64,000 bases of DNA. Origin: an uncultured Eubacteriales bacterium (GTDB lineage Bacteria; Bacillota; Clostridia; Oscillospirales; CAG-272). A program made the translations under genes and the position numbers. The notes under the pieces are model-generated. The model saw nothing but the letters and a program-made list of their open reading frames with translations. It ran no database searches and was not told the DNA's origin. The stretch is taken from NCBI GenBank assembly GCA_900546695.1, contig URDX01000003.1:62001-126000 (forward strand). The letters run 5' to 3'. This document shows positions 1-7,730 of the stretch, piece after piece (within the stretch, counting starts at the first letter, position 1; the number at the start of each line of letters is the position of its first letter).

Positions 1-981
1 CGAGCTGTTGTAATATCTTATGCCGCCTCGCTCGCCGACAAGCTCGCAGCGATGCTCAACTCCCGTAAATGTCGACGCGACCGCATGCACTGAATCGGCA
101 TTGGCGATACCGCGCAGCGCACCGACGGCAGCCATATAGTTTTCTATGTTATGGTGTCCCGGAAGAAGAATATCCGAGCAGCTTACAATGCGCTCTCCGC
201 CCGCCGTTATGTACCCGCCGCGCTCGCAAACGTCACCGCCGTCACCGAAGAAAAGCAGCTCCGTGCCCTCTGGGGCGCGGCTTGCCATATCGCGCGTATA
301 GCTGTTTTTCGCGTTCAGAACAAGTCTGCTACCGGTTCTCATATGCAGGAAAATGTTCTCCTTTGCGCCGACGTATTCCTCCATCGTACCGTGATAATTC
401 AGATGGTTCGGGGAAATATTCGTCACCACCGCGATATCGGGTGAGAGCGTCATCGTCTGCAGCTGAAAGCTCGAGAGCTCAACTACGGCATAGTCATTCT
501 CGGTCATATTGCCGAGCTCGGGCAGCAGCGGGCGACCGATGTTGCCGCCGACAAAAACGCGGTACCCCGCAGCCTTTAAAATCTCGGAGATGAGCGTCGT
601 TGTAGTCGTTTTTCCGTCGCTGCCTGTGATGCCGATAATCCTGCACGGGCAGAGCTCAAAGAACAGCTGCATCTCGCTTGTCAGGATACTGCCGCGAGCG
701 ACCGCCTCGGTAAAGCCCGGAACGTCAAAGCGTATACCGGGTGCTCTGAAAATATAATCGTCTCTTATGTCGTCAAGATATGCCTCTCCGCAGCAGAGCT
801 TAACGCCCTTGCGCCTCAGCGCCTCGGCGCACGGCAGCTGCGCTTCTTCCTTTCGGTCGCGCGCCGTAACGATCGCGCCGCGGGAGAGCAGAAAATCTAT
901 CAGCGGATAGTTTGATATGCCGATACCGCATACCGAGCAGCTTTTTCCGCGGAAATCCGTTTCCTCTATACAAGTATACAT
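1..981 (-). CDS. murD: UDP-N-acetylmuramoylalanine-D-glutamate ligase MurD, 3' end outside the window
   Basis: Cytoplasmic peptidoglycan precursor ligase that adds D-glutamate to UDP-MurNAc-L-alanine with ATP. I read 327 codons from an ATG at 981 to the window edge without a stop. The N-terminus has a Rossmann-like segment (VCGIGISNYPLIDFLLSRG), then the Mur ligase ATP loop GITGSDGKTTTTT and the MurD-typical ELSSFQL motif. About 120 C-terminal residues of a normal ~450-aa MurD lie outside. A GGAG seven bases before the ATG supports this start. The rnpB terminator at 1033-1074 separates it from the upstream RNA gene, so it needs its own promoter, which I could not identify. The family assignment is secure; completeness cannot be judged. 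Confidence 0.95.
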   Translation of the reverse strand, partial: MYTCIEETDFRGKSCSVCGIGISNYPLIDFLLSRGAIVTARDRKEEAQLPCAEALRRKGVKLCCGEAYLDDIRDDYIFRAPGIRFDVPGFTEAVARGSILTSEMQLFFELCPCRIIGITGSDGKTTTTTLISEILKAAGYRVFVGGNIGRPLLPELGNMTENDYAVVELSSFQLQTMTLSPDIAVVTNISPNHLNYHGTMEEYVGAKENIFLHMRTGSRLVLNAKNSYTRDMASRAPEGTELLFFGDGGDVCERGGYITAGGERIVSCSDILLPGHHNIENYMAAVGALRGIANADSVHAVASTFTGVEHRCELVGERGGIRYYNSS

Positions 982-1032
982 GGCATAACTCCGTTGTGAC
1001 CCTTCGGTCGGAATAAAATTTGCACTGCTTCG

Positions 1033-1074
1033 TAAAAAACGGGGCCGTTAAAAAACGAATTTTTTAACAACCCC
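1033..1074 (-). terminator. Intrinsic terminator of rnpB
   Basis: On the minus strand a stem beginning GGGG, with long A and T arms (TTAAAAAA / TTTTTTAA) around a TTCG loop and closing with CCCC, is followed by GTTTTTT. It begins at the mature 3' end of the RNase P RNA. Confidence 0.9.
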
Positions 1075-1440
1075 ATGAACTGAGTCTATAAGCCGGGTTC
1101 TGTAAGCGCGTATGCGCCGACGATCATCTATCTTGCCGTCACGTTGCCGTGCCGATCCTCGCCACCCATGGAATTCTGTCGGGCAGACATCAGCTCGCGC
1201 TGCTTCCATAAACGGTGTTGCTCCGGATAGGGTTTACACTTGCACGGTGTTACCACAATGCCGGTGAGCTCTTACCTCGCCTTTTCACCCTTAGATGCAT
1301 AAGCATCCGGTTCTTTTCTGTTGCACTTTCCCGGAAGTCGCCTTCGGCGGACGTTATCCGTTATCCTGCCCTGCGGAGCCCGGACTTTCCTCATGATACG
1401 ACCTTTCGGCATAATATCACGCGATCGTCCGACTCAGTTC
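1075..1440 (-). ncRNA. rnpB: RNase P RNA component, bacterial type A
   Basis: Catalytic RNA of ribonuclease P, which trims tRNA 5' leaders. On the minus strand the 5' and 3' ends pair (ACTGAGTC near 1430-1439 with GACTCAGT near 1077-1084). Conserved blocks follow in order: GAGGAAAGTCCGGGCTC (CR-I region), AGGGTGAAAAGGCGAGGTAAG in the middle, and ACAGAACCCGGCTTATAG near the 3' end. The length of about 366 nt and the arrangement fit type A. A near-perfect sigma-A promoter lies just upstream and an intrinsic terminator just downstream, so it is an independent transcription unit. Confidence 0.96.
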
Positions 1441-1446
1441 TGTATT

Positions 1447-1475
1447 ATTATATACATCGGAGCCGATTTTGTCAA
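1447..1475 (-). promoter_or_regulatory. Consensus sigma-A promoter of rnpB
   Basis: Reading the minus strand: TTGACA, 17-nt spacer, TATAAT, with the -10 ending seven bases before the RNA 5' end at about 1440. Both hexamers are perfect consensus, as expected for a highly transcribed stable RNA. Confidence 0.93.
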
Positions 1476-1511
1476 CCGCACAGCCGCATATCGGCGTTAA
1501 AATCTGTGCGG
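1476..1511 (-). other. Stem-loop after pncB, possible T-poor terminator
   Basis: CCGCACAG (minus-strand sense) pairs with CTGTGCGG across a 20-nt loop, 12 bases past the pncB stop and touching the -35 box of the rnpB promoter. No T tract follows, so termination is uncertain. Confidence 0.35.
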
Positions 1512-1523
1512 CGGCTGCCGCTC

Positions 1524-2972
1524 TTACGCCTTATATTTGCCCGAGAGCAGCGCCTGCTTAACGTCCCACAGCTTCTGAGACAGATCGACGTAGTAGTTAT
1601 GCGGGTTTTCAAAACGCTTGACCTCATCCCACTGCAAATCGAGCTGAGCCGCGCAGTAGTCGCGTATCTCGGATGCGGTGGGCGATTCGTAAACGCACTC
1701 GCCGCCGATGAATATGGGCTTCTGCAGCTCCTCTATGCGGTAATCCTCAAGCACCTTGCGCTTCCAGATATGCTCGGGGTCGAACAGCTCGAGCGGCTGA
1801 CTCGGGTCTATAACCTCGTCATGCACGGTTATAAGATCGGCTATCGCCTTTCCGCTGTCTCCCTCATAGATGCGGTAGAGCTTTTTGTAATGGGGATTTG
1901 TTATCTTAGCTGTGTTCTCGCTTATCTTTATTTTCGGAATGATTGTACCGTCGTCGCGCTCAATAGCGGCAAGCTTATAAACGCCGCCGAAAACGGGCGA
2001 ATTCTTCGATGTGATAAGGCGCTCGCCAACGCCGAAAGAATCAATGCACGCGCCCTGCTGAATTGTGTCACGGATGATGTACTCATCGAGCGAGTTGGAT
2101 ACGACTATCTTGCAGTCGTACATTCCCGCCTCATCGAGCAGCTTGCGCGTCTTGCGCGTAAGATATGTGATGTCGCCCGAGTCAATGCGCACGCCGCACT
2201 TTGTTATGCCGTTCGCCTTGAAAGCCTTGATAGCGTTCGGCACACCGCTCTTAAGTACATTATACGTATCGACAAGCAGCGTCGCAGCGGTCGGATAGAG
2301 CTTGCAGTAGGTGTCGAACGCCTCATACTCGCTGTCGAACATCTGCACCCATGAGTGTGCCATCGTGCCGACTGCGGGGATACCGAAGCGCTCGTCCGAA
2401 ATAGCACATGCCGTGCTTGAGCAGCCGCCGATATATGCGGCTCTTGCACCGAGAATAGCAGCTGAAGCACCCTGCGCGCGGCGTGAGCCGAACTCGCTGA
2501 CGGGTCTGCCCTCTGCGGCGCGGACAATGCGGTTAGCCTTTGTAGCTACAAGCGACTGATGGTTGAACACAAGCAGCAGATAAGTCTCGATAAACTGCGC
2601 CTGATATGCGGGCGCGCGGACGGTTATGACCGGCTCGCTCGGGAATATCGGCGTGCCCTCGGGTACTGCCCAGATATCGCCCGTAAAGCGGAAGGTGCGG
2701 AGCATTTCAAGAAAGCGCTCGTCAAAGCAGCCTCTGCCGCGGAGGTATTCGATATCCTCCTCGGTGAAATGCAGGTTCTTTACATAGTCGATTATCTGCG
2801 CGAGACCTGCGGCGATGGCAAATCCGCCGCCGTCGGGAATCTCGCGGAAGAAGATATCAAAGTATGTGATTCTGTCCGCCATTCCCTTGACAAAATAGCC
2901 GTTAGCCATCGTCAGCTCATAGAAATCGCAGAGCATGGTATAATTCTCGGCATAATAATTGAATTGTGACAT
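1524..2972 (-). CDS. pncB: Nicotinate phosphoribosyltransferase
   Basis: Converts nicotinate and PRPP to nicotinate mononucleotide in the Preiss-Handler salvage route to NAD; cytoplasmic. The 482-aa length is normal. The N-terminal LCDFYELTMANGYF segment, GSRRAQG at residues 162-168 and the MAHSWV motif with the catalytic His near 206 are all present. AAAGG seven bases before the ATG supports the start. The SGNH hydrolase upstream on the same strand is separated by 129 bp that contain a GC-rich hairpin around 3000-3030, so co-transcription is possible but unproven. Confidence 0.96.
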   Translation of the reverse strand: MSQFNYYAENYTMLCDFYELTMANGYFVKGMADRITYFDIFFREIPDGGGFAIAAGLAQIIDYVKNLHFTEEDIEYLRGRGCFDERFLEMLRTFRFTGDIWAVPEGTPIFPSEPVITVRAPAYQAQFIETYLLLVFNHQSLVATKANRIVRAAEGRPVSEFGSRRAQGASAAILGARAAYIGGCSSTACAISDERFGIPAVGTMAHSWVQMFDSEYEAFDTYCKLYPTAATLLVDTYNVLKSGVPNAIKAFKANGITKCGVRIDSGDITYLTRKTRKLLDEAGMYDCKIVVSNSLDEYIIRDTIQQGACIDSFGVGERLITSKNSPVFGGVYKLAAIERDDGTIIPKIKISENTAKITNPHYKKLYRIYEGDSGKAIADLITVHDEVIDPSQPLELFDPEHIWKRKVLEDYRIEELQKPIFIGGECVYESPTASEIRDYCAAQLDLQWDEVKRFENPHNYYVDLSQKLWDVKQALLSGKYKA

Positions 2973-3101
2973 TGTTCAGCCTTTCCGTTTCGGAAATCGG
3001 GGCGCGGAGACTGCAGCGCCGCGCCCGATCGGGTTAATTTTTGTGTCGGCATCGCCGACGGTCGTACCCGCTGCCATGCAGCAGTGAGCTGCTTATATCG
3101 G

Positions 3102-3731
3102 TCAAAGAGTGCGCAGGAAGCCTATCAGACGGGATGCGATAATGCGGTTGCCCTCGTTGCAGGGATGGAGTCCGTCGGGACAGAGCTTTTCCTTATTCGA
3201 CGGAACATCGGGAACGATACCGCTGCACGCCCACAGATCGAGCACGGGAACGGCGTACTTCTCGCACACCTCGCGCAGAATGTCTACATAGAGCTGCATC
3301 GGCTTACCGTTGCCCATACTCGGCGCATCCTCGTTCTCACGGTGGATGGGGGTCATAACGACTACCGTCGCGGACGGGTACTTCTCTATGAGTCCGCGGA
3401 TAAGCTCATGGCACGCACCGTAGTATGTATCTCCCGTGCGGTCGGTAGGCAGTCCGATGGGAGCCTCGCCGTGACCGTAGTCGTTAGTGCCGCCGAAAAC
3501 GACAACAACATCCGCGTCGTCGTCCATCTTCCTATAGCGGTCGCAGTATGCCGAGCCCTCGTCGTCCGACTGACGCGCGATGCGCGTTCCGCTGATGCCG
3601 TAGTTGCGCGCCTCAGCGAGCTCCGCATCATGCTTTACGATGTTGACATACATCGCCTCGGGATCGGTCGCGCCGACACCCTCGGTAATGCTGTCGCCTA
3701 AAAAGTTGATCTTCTTTCCCTTGAGTTCCAT
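3102..3731 (-). CDS. SGNH/GDSL-family hydrolase
   Basis: A 209-aa serine esterase or acyl-hydrolase of the SGNH fold, without a signal peptide, so probably cytoplasmic. The catalytic serine sits in LGDSITEG (S14), the GxND block is FGGTNDYGHG, and the C-terminal Asp-His pair is in DGLHPCNEGN. All four SGNH blocks look intact. The substrate cannot be read from sequence; carbohydrate O-deacetylation or lysophospholipid cleavage are typical for the fold. It starts 21 bp after the stop of the DUF3048 gene and has a good Shine-Dalgarno (AGAGG), so it is probably the third gene of that transcription unit. Two other SGNH genes (27758 and 61006) are distant paralogues by fold only. Confidence 0.88.
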   Translation of the reverse strand: MELKGKKINFLGDSITEGVGATDPEAMYVNIVKHDAELAEARNYGISGTRIARQSDDEGSAYCDRYRKMDDDADVVVVFGGTNDYGHGEAPIGLPTDRTGDTYYGACHELIRGLIEKYPSATVVVMTPIHRENEDAPSMGNGKPMQLYVDILREVCEKYAVPVLDLWACSGIVPDVPSNKEKLCPDGLHPCNEGNRIIASRLIGFLRTL

Positions 3732-3752
3732 CTTGTTATACCTCTTTTTTTA

Positions 3753-4901
3753 TTACTCAACCGTCATGGCAGCCATGGTATCGGGTGACATGATATTGAC
3801 AAAGGTGGTTCCGCAGTTGAGCAGGAGCGGCGAGCCGTCCTCGCGGAAGAGATGAAGCGGCTCGTCAACGCCGTTCTTGGTCCACTTAATGTTTATGTAC
3901 TTACCGCCCGAGATGAAGAGACCGTTTCCCGAGCCGGTGGTGTATACGTTGATATGGTTTTTTTCGTCATGGCGCAGCTCGTGCGGGCACGCGATGACAA
4001 GCACGTTCGTAAACGCTATCTGCTCCCCCGTCGTGCCGTCGATATGCGCCCAGTCTATAAACTGCCAGCGCTTGTATTTGTTCGTCGCCTCATCGTACTC
4101 GTAGCGCGGCTGATGCACTCCCGTGTATGGGATAACGACCTTTACGGCGCTGCCGCCGCCCTCGGTCGCGTTCTGCGGCTCGGTGTACGGGATGAAGTTA
4201 AAGCTCGTATCGGTGTCGTCGCTCATCTCGGTTTCAAAGCCGCGCTTCTCTATCGCCGCCTTCAGCAGCTCGCCGTTTGCCATCGCGCTGTGCTCCATGC
4301 CCATATTCGCGCGGCGCTCTGGGTCGCGGAAATAGAAGTTATCCCCGCGCAGTCCGTCGAGCTCGTCGGGCTGACGGTTATAGATGTTTGTATATGCCTC
4401 CTCGCTTCCGCCGATGTGCGCGTAGATAGCGTCATGGTTTGAAGCAAAATCGAGGTAATATTCGCGGCAGGAGCGTACCGAGCCGACGGTCGGGAGCGAT
4501 TCGTAGTCATTTACGAGCATCATCATTCGCGTGATACCGCCCTCGACGGTGCACTCGTACATTACCTCGGCATTTGCTATGCCCTCCTGAGGGCAGGCGA
4601 CGTTGATATTGTTTATCATTATCGCGATGGGGCGATGGTTATGAAGCGCCGTATTTTGGAGCGGCAGACCCGTCAGACGGTTGACCGCAGCGGCGTTGTA
4701 GACCTTACTCGAATCAGCATCGGATTCGCTTATGCCGTTCATGCTGTCACACTCGGCGGAGGATGTGTCGGCTCCTATGCCGTCGCCGTCCGTCTTTTTT
4801 CCGCATGAAGCAAGCACCGCGGCAGCGGCGCATGTAAGCGCGCAGAGCGCAAGCATTATACGGGGGGTGCGGGATGCACCGCGTTTTTTAAGTTCAGACA
4901 T
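3753..4901 (-). CDS. DUF3048 (YerB-like) lipoprotein
   Basis: Predicted lipoprotein of the DUF3048 family (Bacillus YerB type), function unknown. The N-terminus has a basic stretch, a hydrophobic segment and the lipobox-like VLASC followed by GKK, predicting lipid anchoring on the outer face of the membrane. After an acidic Ser-rich linker the conserved domain starts at LTGLP and carries the RPIAIMINN block and further on VGSVRSCREYYLDFA. I chose the ATG at 4901 (MSELKK) because AGG lies eight bases upstream; an in-frame GTG at 4910 is possible. It follows a small conserved gene by 12 bp and they probably share the promoter at 5320-5348. Confidence 0.9.
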   Translation of the reverse strand: MSELKKRGASRTPRIMLALCALTCAAAAVLASCGKKTDGDGIGADTSSAECDSMNGISESDADSSKVYNAAAVNRLTGLPLQNTALHNHRPIAIMINNINVACPQEGIANAEVMYECTVEGGITRMMMLVNDYESLPTVGSVRSCREYYLDFASNHDAIYAHIGGSEEAYTNIYNRQPDELDGLRGDNFYFRDPERRANMGMEHSAMANGELLKAAIEKRGFETEMSDDTDTSFNFIPYTEPQNATEGGGSAVKVVIPYTGVHQPRYEYDEATNKYKRWQFIDWAHIDGTTGEQIAFTNVLVIACPHELRHDEKNHINVYTTGSGNGLFISGGKYINIKWTKNGVDEPLHLFREDGSPLLLNCGTTFVNIMSPDTMAAMTVE

Positions 4902-4913
4902 TTTTCGCACCTA

Positions 4914-5237
4914 TCACTTGTTCATCTGCTCGAGCCAGATAAGACCGATGTCGAGCGCGTCGTACAGTCCGTTCTTCTGCGTCTGCTTTACCACACGCTC
5001 GTGCGAGGGCTTTGACGTATCCGTGCTGAGTATCTGCACGAGAACGTTGTCGGGTATCTTCTTCGTCTGACCGAGCACCTCTCCGTCCTTCTCGGACAGT
5101 ATGAGCAGGAAGAGTATGTACTTGTCGTCCATTCTGCCATAGCAGATAGCGTTCTTTTCTCTGATGAAGGGCTTGTCGCGGAACATGATGTAGTTGCCCG
5201 CTTCGATAGCCTTTACTGCGTCCTTTATCTCTGCCAT
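4914..5237 (-). CDS. Small conserved-looking protein, function unknown
   Basis: A 107-aa soluble acidic protein starting MAEIKDAVKAIEAGNYIMF. I do not recognise a characterised family. It has no signal peptide or membrane segment and looks like one small mixed alpha/beta domain. The start at 5237 has GGAG at good spacing; a longer in-frame reading to 5312 would run into the promoter region and adds a residue string without conserved character. It is first in an apparent operon with the DUF3048 lipoprotein and the SGNH hydrolase, 80 bp downstream of a consensus promoter. Confidence 0.8.
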   Translation of the reverse strand: MAEIKDAVKAIEAGNYIMFRDKPFIREKNAICYGRMDDKYILFLLILSEKDGEVLGQTKKIPDNVLVQILSTDTSKPSHERVVKQTQKNGLYDALDIGLIWLEQMNK

Positions 5238-5319
5238 AATAATTCTCCGTTCATATACGATGATTTTGTCGGGCGCATCGCCTGAGCGATCGCCGCAGCG
5301 AAATTTATTCAATCACTTT

Positions 5320-5348
5320 ATTATATTATTTTTTGAGCGGATTGTCAA
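5320..5348 (-). promoter_or_regulatory. Consensus sigma-A promoter for the 5237 operon
   Basis: Minus strand: TTGACA, 17-nt spacer, TATAAT. The -10 ends about 80 bp before the ATG at 5237, giving a leader of about 75 nt. Confidence 0.9.
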
Positions 5349-5469
5349 TAGCCGAGCGGCGAATGTACACCCTGCCGCTAAAATACCTTCTCCGCCGCGC
5401 GTGCGGCGATCGGGCTGCAGCTCGGCATGCGGCGACCTATCGGCTGCGGCGGGTAGCAAACCGCGAGCG

Positions 5470-5500
5470 AAAAACAGACGAGGCAGCAGCGCCCCGTCTG
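5470..5500 (-). terminator. Intrinsic terminator of the GH172 gene
   Basis: Minus strand: CAGACGGGGC, short loop, GCCTCGTCTG followed directly by TTTTT, 93 bp past the stop codon at 5593. Confidence 0.88.
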
Positions 5501-5592
5501 TATACGATATATCGCTTACTTCGGCAGATATCAGCAATAAACCCGGATCATATGCGAGCTATATCCGAATCACATTCGAGCAGACATCCGCG

Positions 5593-6675
5593 TCATATCA
5601 GCTCCCGATAATCGCGGTCGGGCAGCTGCGGAAAGTCGAGACACGGCTCAGACTGATACCAATATGCGACCGACGAGATATCATCCTGCAGCGGGAGATA
5701 TTTCGCCTCTTCTCTTGCCTCCGAGCGCCATCCGAGCGCCTGAACGGTCACGCGCAGATCGTGCTCAAAGCGAATCGGGTCGGTTATATGCCAGCGATAC
5801 ATGGAAAACCTGTGCTGAGACAGATTCTGAGTATCGGTCTTGGTCGGGTAAAAGCCCGTATACGCAGTCGAAAAGTCCTTGTACTTCCAATGCATCGCAA
5901 AGCCCATCGCGCCGCAGAAATAGTCCTCCACTCCCGTGCCGCAGATGGTCGGAAACTCGTCGTCGCCGTCAATAAAGAACTTCATCTCACCCTCGCCCCA
6001 CCAGCGCGAGTTGTTAGAGCCCCAGAACAGATGGGTGCCTACGTAATGACCCTTACCGCGGATGCCGTCGAGAATAACATAATCCTGCTTGTACGGCAGC
6101 GGATTTACACGGCGGAACTGCGCGTGAAAATATGCGCTGTCATCGGGAATGTCGGTCAGTGTATAGTCTATCTGATAGTATACGACGATGTCGCGGTCGT
6201 TTGTGTTTTCGAGCGTTATGCGCGCGCTCTTTTTAAACGGCATATGCCAGTAGCAGTTAAAGCCGTTGAGCGGGTTGCAGCAGACGGCAAGCGAATTTAT
6301 CAGGCACTCGTCGTCAGCCGACGGATGCGCGAAAAAGTCGCCTATCGGGCACTCGACCGACGGCTTTTCGCAGCCATCCCAGTACATGCGCAGAATGAGG
6401 TCGCGGAAGGTTCCGAGCGGGGTTATCCAGATATGCGTTATCGCCCCGGGCTCGTTTATCTCGCCGAGAGTAAAGGTCTGTCCGCTCTTTACGACGATGG
6501 AAGGCGATATCTTCCATCCCCTGCCGAGCTCGCTTGCAAACGCAGCGCCCGTGCCCTCCGTAGCCATTCCGCCCATGCCCTTTTCACCCGTAAAGTTTTC
6601 GGGAGATATCGAACGCGAGCGGGCATTCGACAGGCGCGTGAGATCGCCGAGATCGGATGTAAGTCCGTTAAACAT
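5593..6675 (-). CDS. DUF2961 / GH172-type glycoside hydrolase
   Basis: A 360-aa protein matching the DUF2961 family, now classed as GH172, whose studied members act on furanosyl sugars (difructose dianhydride, alpha-D-arabinofuranosides). Family features visible are MATEGTGAAFASELGRGWK, GAITHIWITP near residue 80, the LRMYWDG block, and the WWGEGEMKFFIDGD and GTGVEDYF motifs that hold conserved acidic residues. No signal peptide is seen, so it probably acts on imported oligosaccharides. I place the start at 6675 because GGAGG is nine bases upstream; the ATG at 6681 would leave only three bases. It is divergent from an AraC regulator, its likely controller. The substrate is inference only. Confidence 0.9.
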   Translation of the reverse strand: MFNGLTSDLGDLTRLSNARSRSISPENFTGEKGMGGMATEGTGAAFASELGRGWKISPSIVVKSGQTFTLGEINEPGAITHIWITPLGTFRDLILRMYWDGCEKPSVECPIGDFFAHPSADDECLINSLAVCCNPLNGFNCYWHMPFKKSARITLENTNDRDIVVYYQIDYTLTDIPDDSAYFHAQFRRVNPLPYKQDYVILDGIRGKGHYVGTHLFWGSNNSRWWGEGEMKFFIDGDDEFPTICGTGVEDYFCGAMGFAMHWKYKDFSTAYTGFYPTKTDTQNLSQHRFSMYRWHITDPIRFEHDLRVTVQALGWRSEAREEAKYLPLQDDISSVAYWYQSEPCLDFPQLPDRDYRELI

Positions 6676-6725
6676 GGTCATGCTCCTCCGTAATTTTTTC
6701 TTTACCCGAATTCTACGAAAAAGCA

Positions 6726-6754
6726 TTGACATATGCAATATCAAATGTTAGTAT
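6726..6754 (+). promoter_or_regulatory. Sigma-A promoter of the AraC-family gene
   Basis: TTGACA, 17-nt spacer, TAGTAT; the -10 ends 37 bp before the ATG at 6792. It lies in the intergenic space shared with the divergent GH172 gene. Confidence 0.82.
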
Positions 6755-6791
6755 TTATTTATCAATTATTGAGTATCTAAGTGAGGCAAGC

Positions 6792-7682
6792 ATGAATTAC
6801 GATATGTTATCCCCCTATGTGCGGCTTGCCCTCTACTCGGTCATAGAGCCGCCGTTCACGGTCGGAACCCGAATAATTTTCGACTACGAGCTGATATTAA
6901 TCGACGGCGGAAGCTGCCGACTGACGGTAGAGGGCAAGGAGTATATCTGTCGAAAAAACGACGTTGTTTTTCTCCGCCCGAATGTCGTGCATCGCTTTGA
7001 GGGGCTTCCCGAAGGCAGCTTTATTCAGCCGCATGTTCACTTTGACATGTGCGCGGATGAGCTGAGCGATAGGGTCTATATCTGCTATAAGACATACGAT
7101 GAGCTGACGCGGGAGGAGCGCGGGCTTATCCGCCGCGACATCGTCGACTTTGACATTCCGCCCGTATTCACGCCGGACGATCCAGCATATTTTCGCGCGC
7201 AGCTGCTTGAGGTGATCGGGCTGTTCAAGCGGAAGGAGCCCTTTTATCAATTGTTGATAAAAGAAAAGATGCTCGGCCTGATGTATCTCGTATTCTCGCG
7301 CTTTGATCGCGAAAGCCGAAAGCACGCCGCCGCGCCGAAGCTCGATATGTTGAACATAAAGAGCTACATAGACGGAAATTACACGCAGCGGATAACGCTC
7401 GACACCCTCGCGCGTCGCTTCTATATAAATAAGTACTGCATCGAGGCGGATTTTAAAAAGCAGTTCGGCATCACCGTTATTAAATATCTAAGCTCGGTCA
7501 GGTTTGAAAAGGCATGCGCACTGCTTGCGGACGGGCTGAGCGTCGGCGAAACGGGCGAAGCGCTCGGCTTTGAGAACATATACGGCTTCAGCAGATTTTT
7601 CAAGAATTACTGCGGCAGGTCACCGAGCGAATACCGAAAAGACAAAGTGTCCGAGTCCCCGCATATCGACGACGCAAATTGA
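6792..7682 (+). CDS. AraC-family transcriptional regulator
   Basis: A 296-aa regulator. The N-terminal half is a cupin-like sensor (SCRLTVEGKEYICRKNDVVF and PHVHFDM resemble the sugar-binding barrel), and the last ~100 residues contain two helix-turn-helix motifs: ITLDTLARRFYINKYCIEADF and the signature GFENIYGFSRFFKNYCGRSPSEYR. GAGG six bases before the ATG at 6792 decides the start; the in-frame ATG at 6726 lies inside the -35 box. It very likely controls the divergent GH172 gene in response to a carbohydrate. Its TGA stop lies in the first unit of a short tandem repeat (7679-7730). Confidence 0.93.
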   Translation: MNYDMLSPYVRLALYSVIEPPFTVGTRIIFDYELILIDGGSCRLTVEGKEYICRKNDVVFLRPNVVHRFEGLPEGSFIQPHVHFDMCADELSDRVYICYKTYDELTREERGLIRRDIVDFDIPPVFTPDDPAYFRAQLLEVIGLFKRKEPFYQLLIKEKMLGLMYLVFSRFDRESRKHAAAPKLDMLNIKSYIDGNYTQRITLDTLARRFYINKYCIEADFKKQFGITVIKYLSSVRFEKACALLADGLSVGETGEALGFENIYGFSRFFKNYCGRSPSEYRKDKVSESPHIDDAN

Positions 7683-7730
7683 CCCTGCAAAAAAATTGAC
7701 CCTACAAAATATATCGACCCTACATGATAA
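7679..7730. repeat. Three-unit tandem repeat holding the stops of two convergent genes
   Basis: Units TTGACCCTGCAAAAAAA (7679-7695), TTGACCCTACAAAATATA (7696-7713) and TCGACCCTACATGATAA (7714-7730). The first unit contains the TGA of the plus-strand AraC gene; the third contains the TAG, read on the minus strand, of tmcAL. Confidence 0.85.

Larger units (their letters stand above)
5238..5592. other. 355-bp intergenic region with promoter and terminator only
   Basis: Contains the sigma-A promoter at 5320-5348 for the leftward operon and the terminator of the GH172 gene at 5470-5500. I see no supported coding sequence or structured RNA in the rest. Confidence 0.6.

Noticed and set aside
1215..2354. 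379-codon open frame across rnpB and pncB
   Set aside because: Runs through the RNase P RNA, its promoter and a conserved gene on the other strand.
5194..6693. 499-codon open frame antisense to the GH172 gene
   Set aside because: Overlaps a gene with solid family motifs and crosses a terminator and a promoter of the opposite strand.
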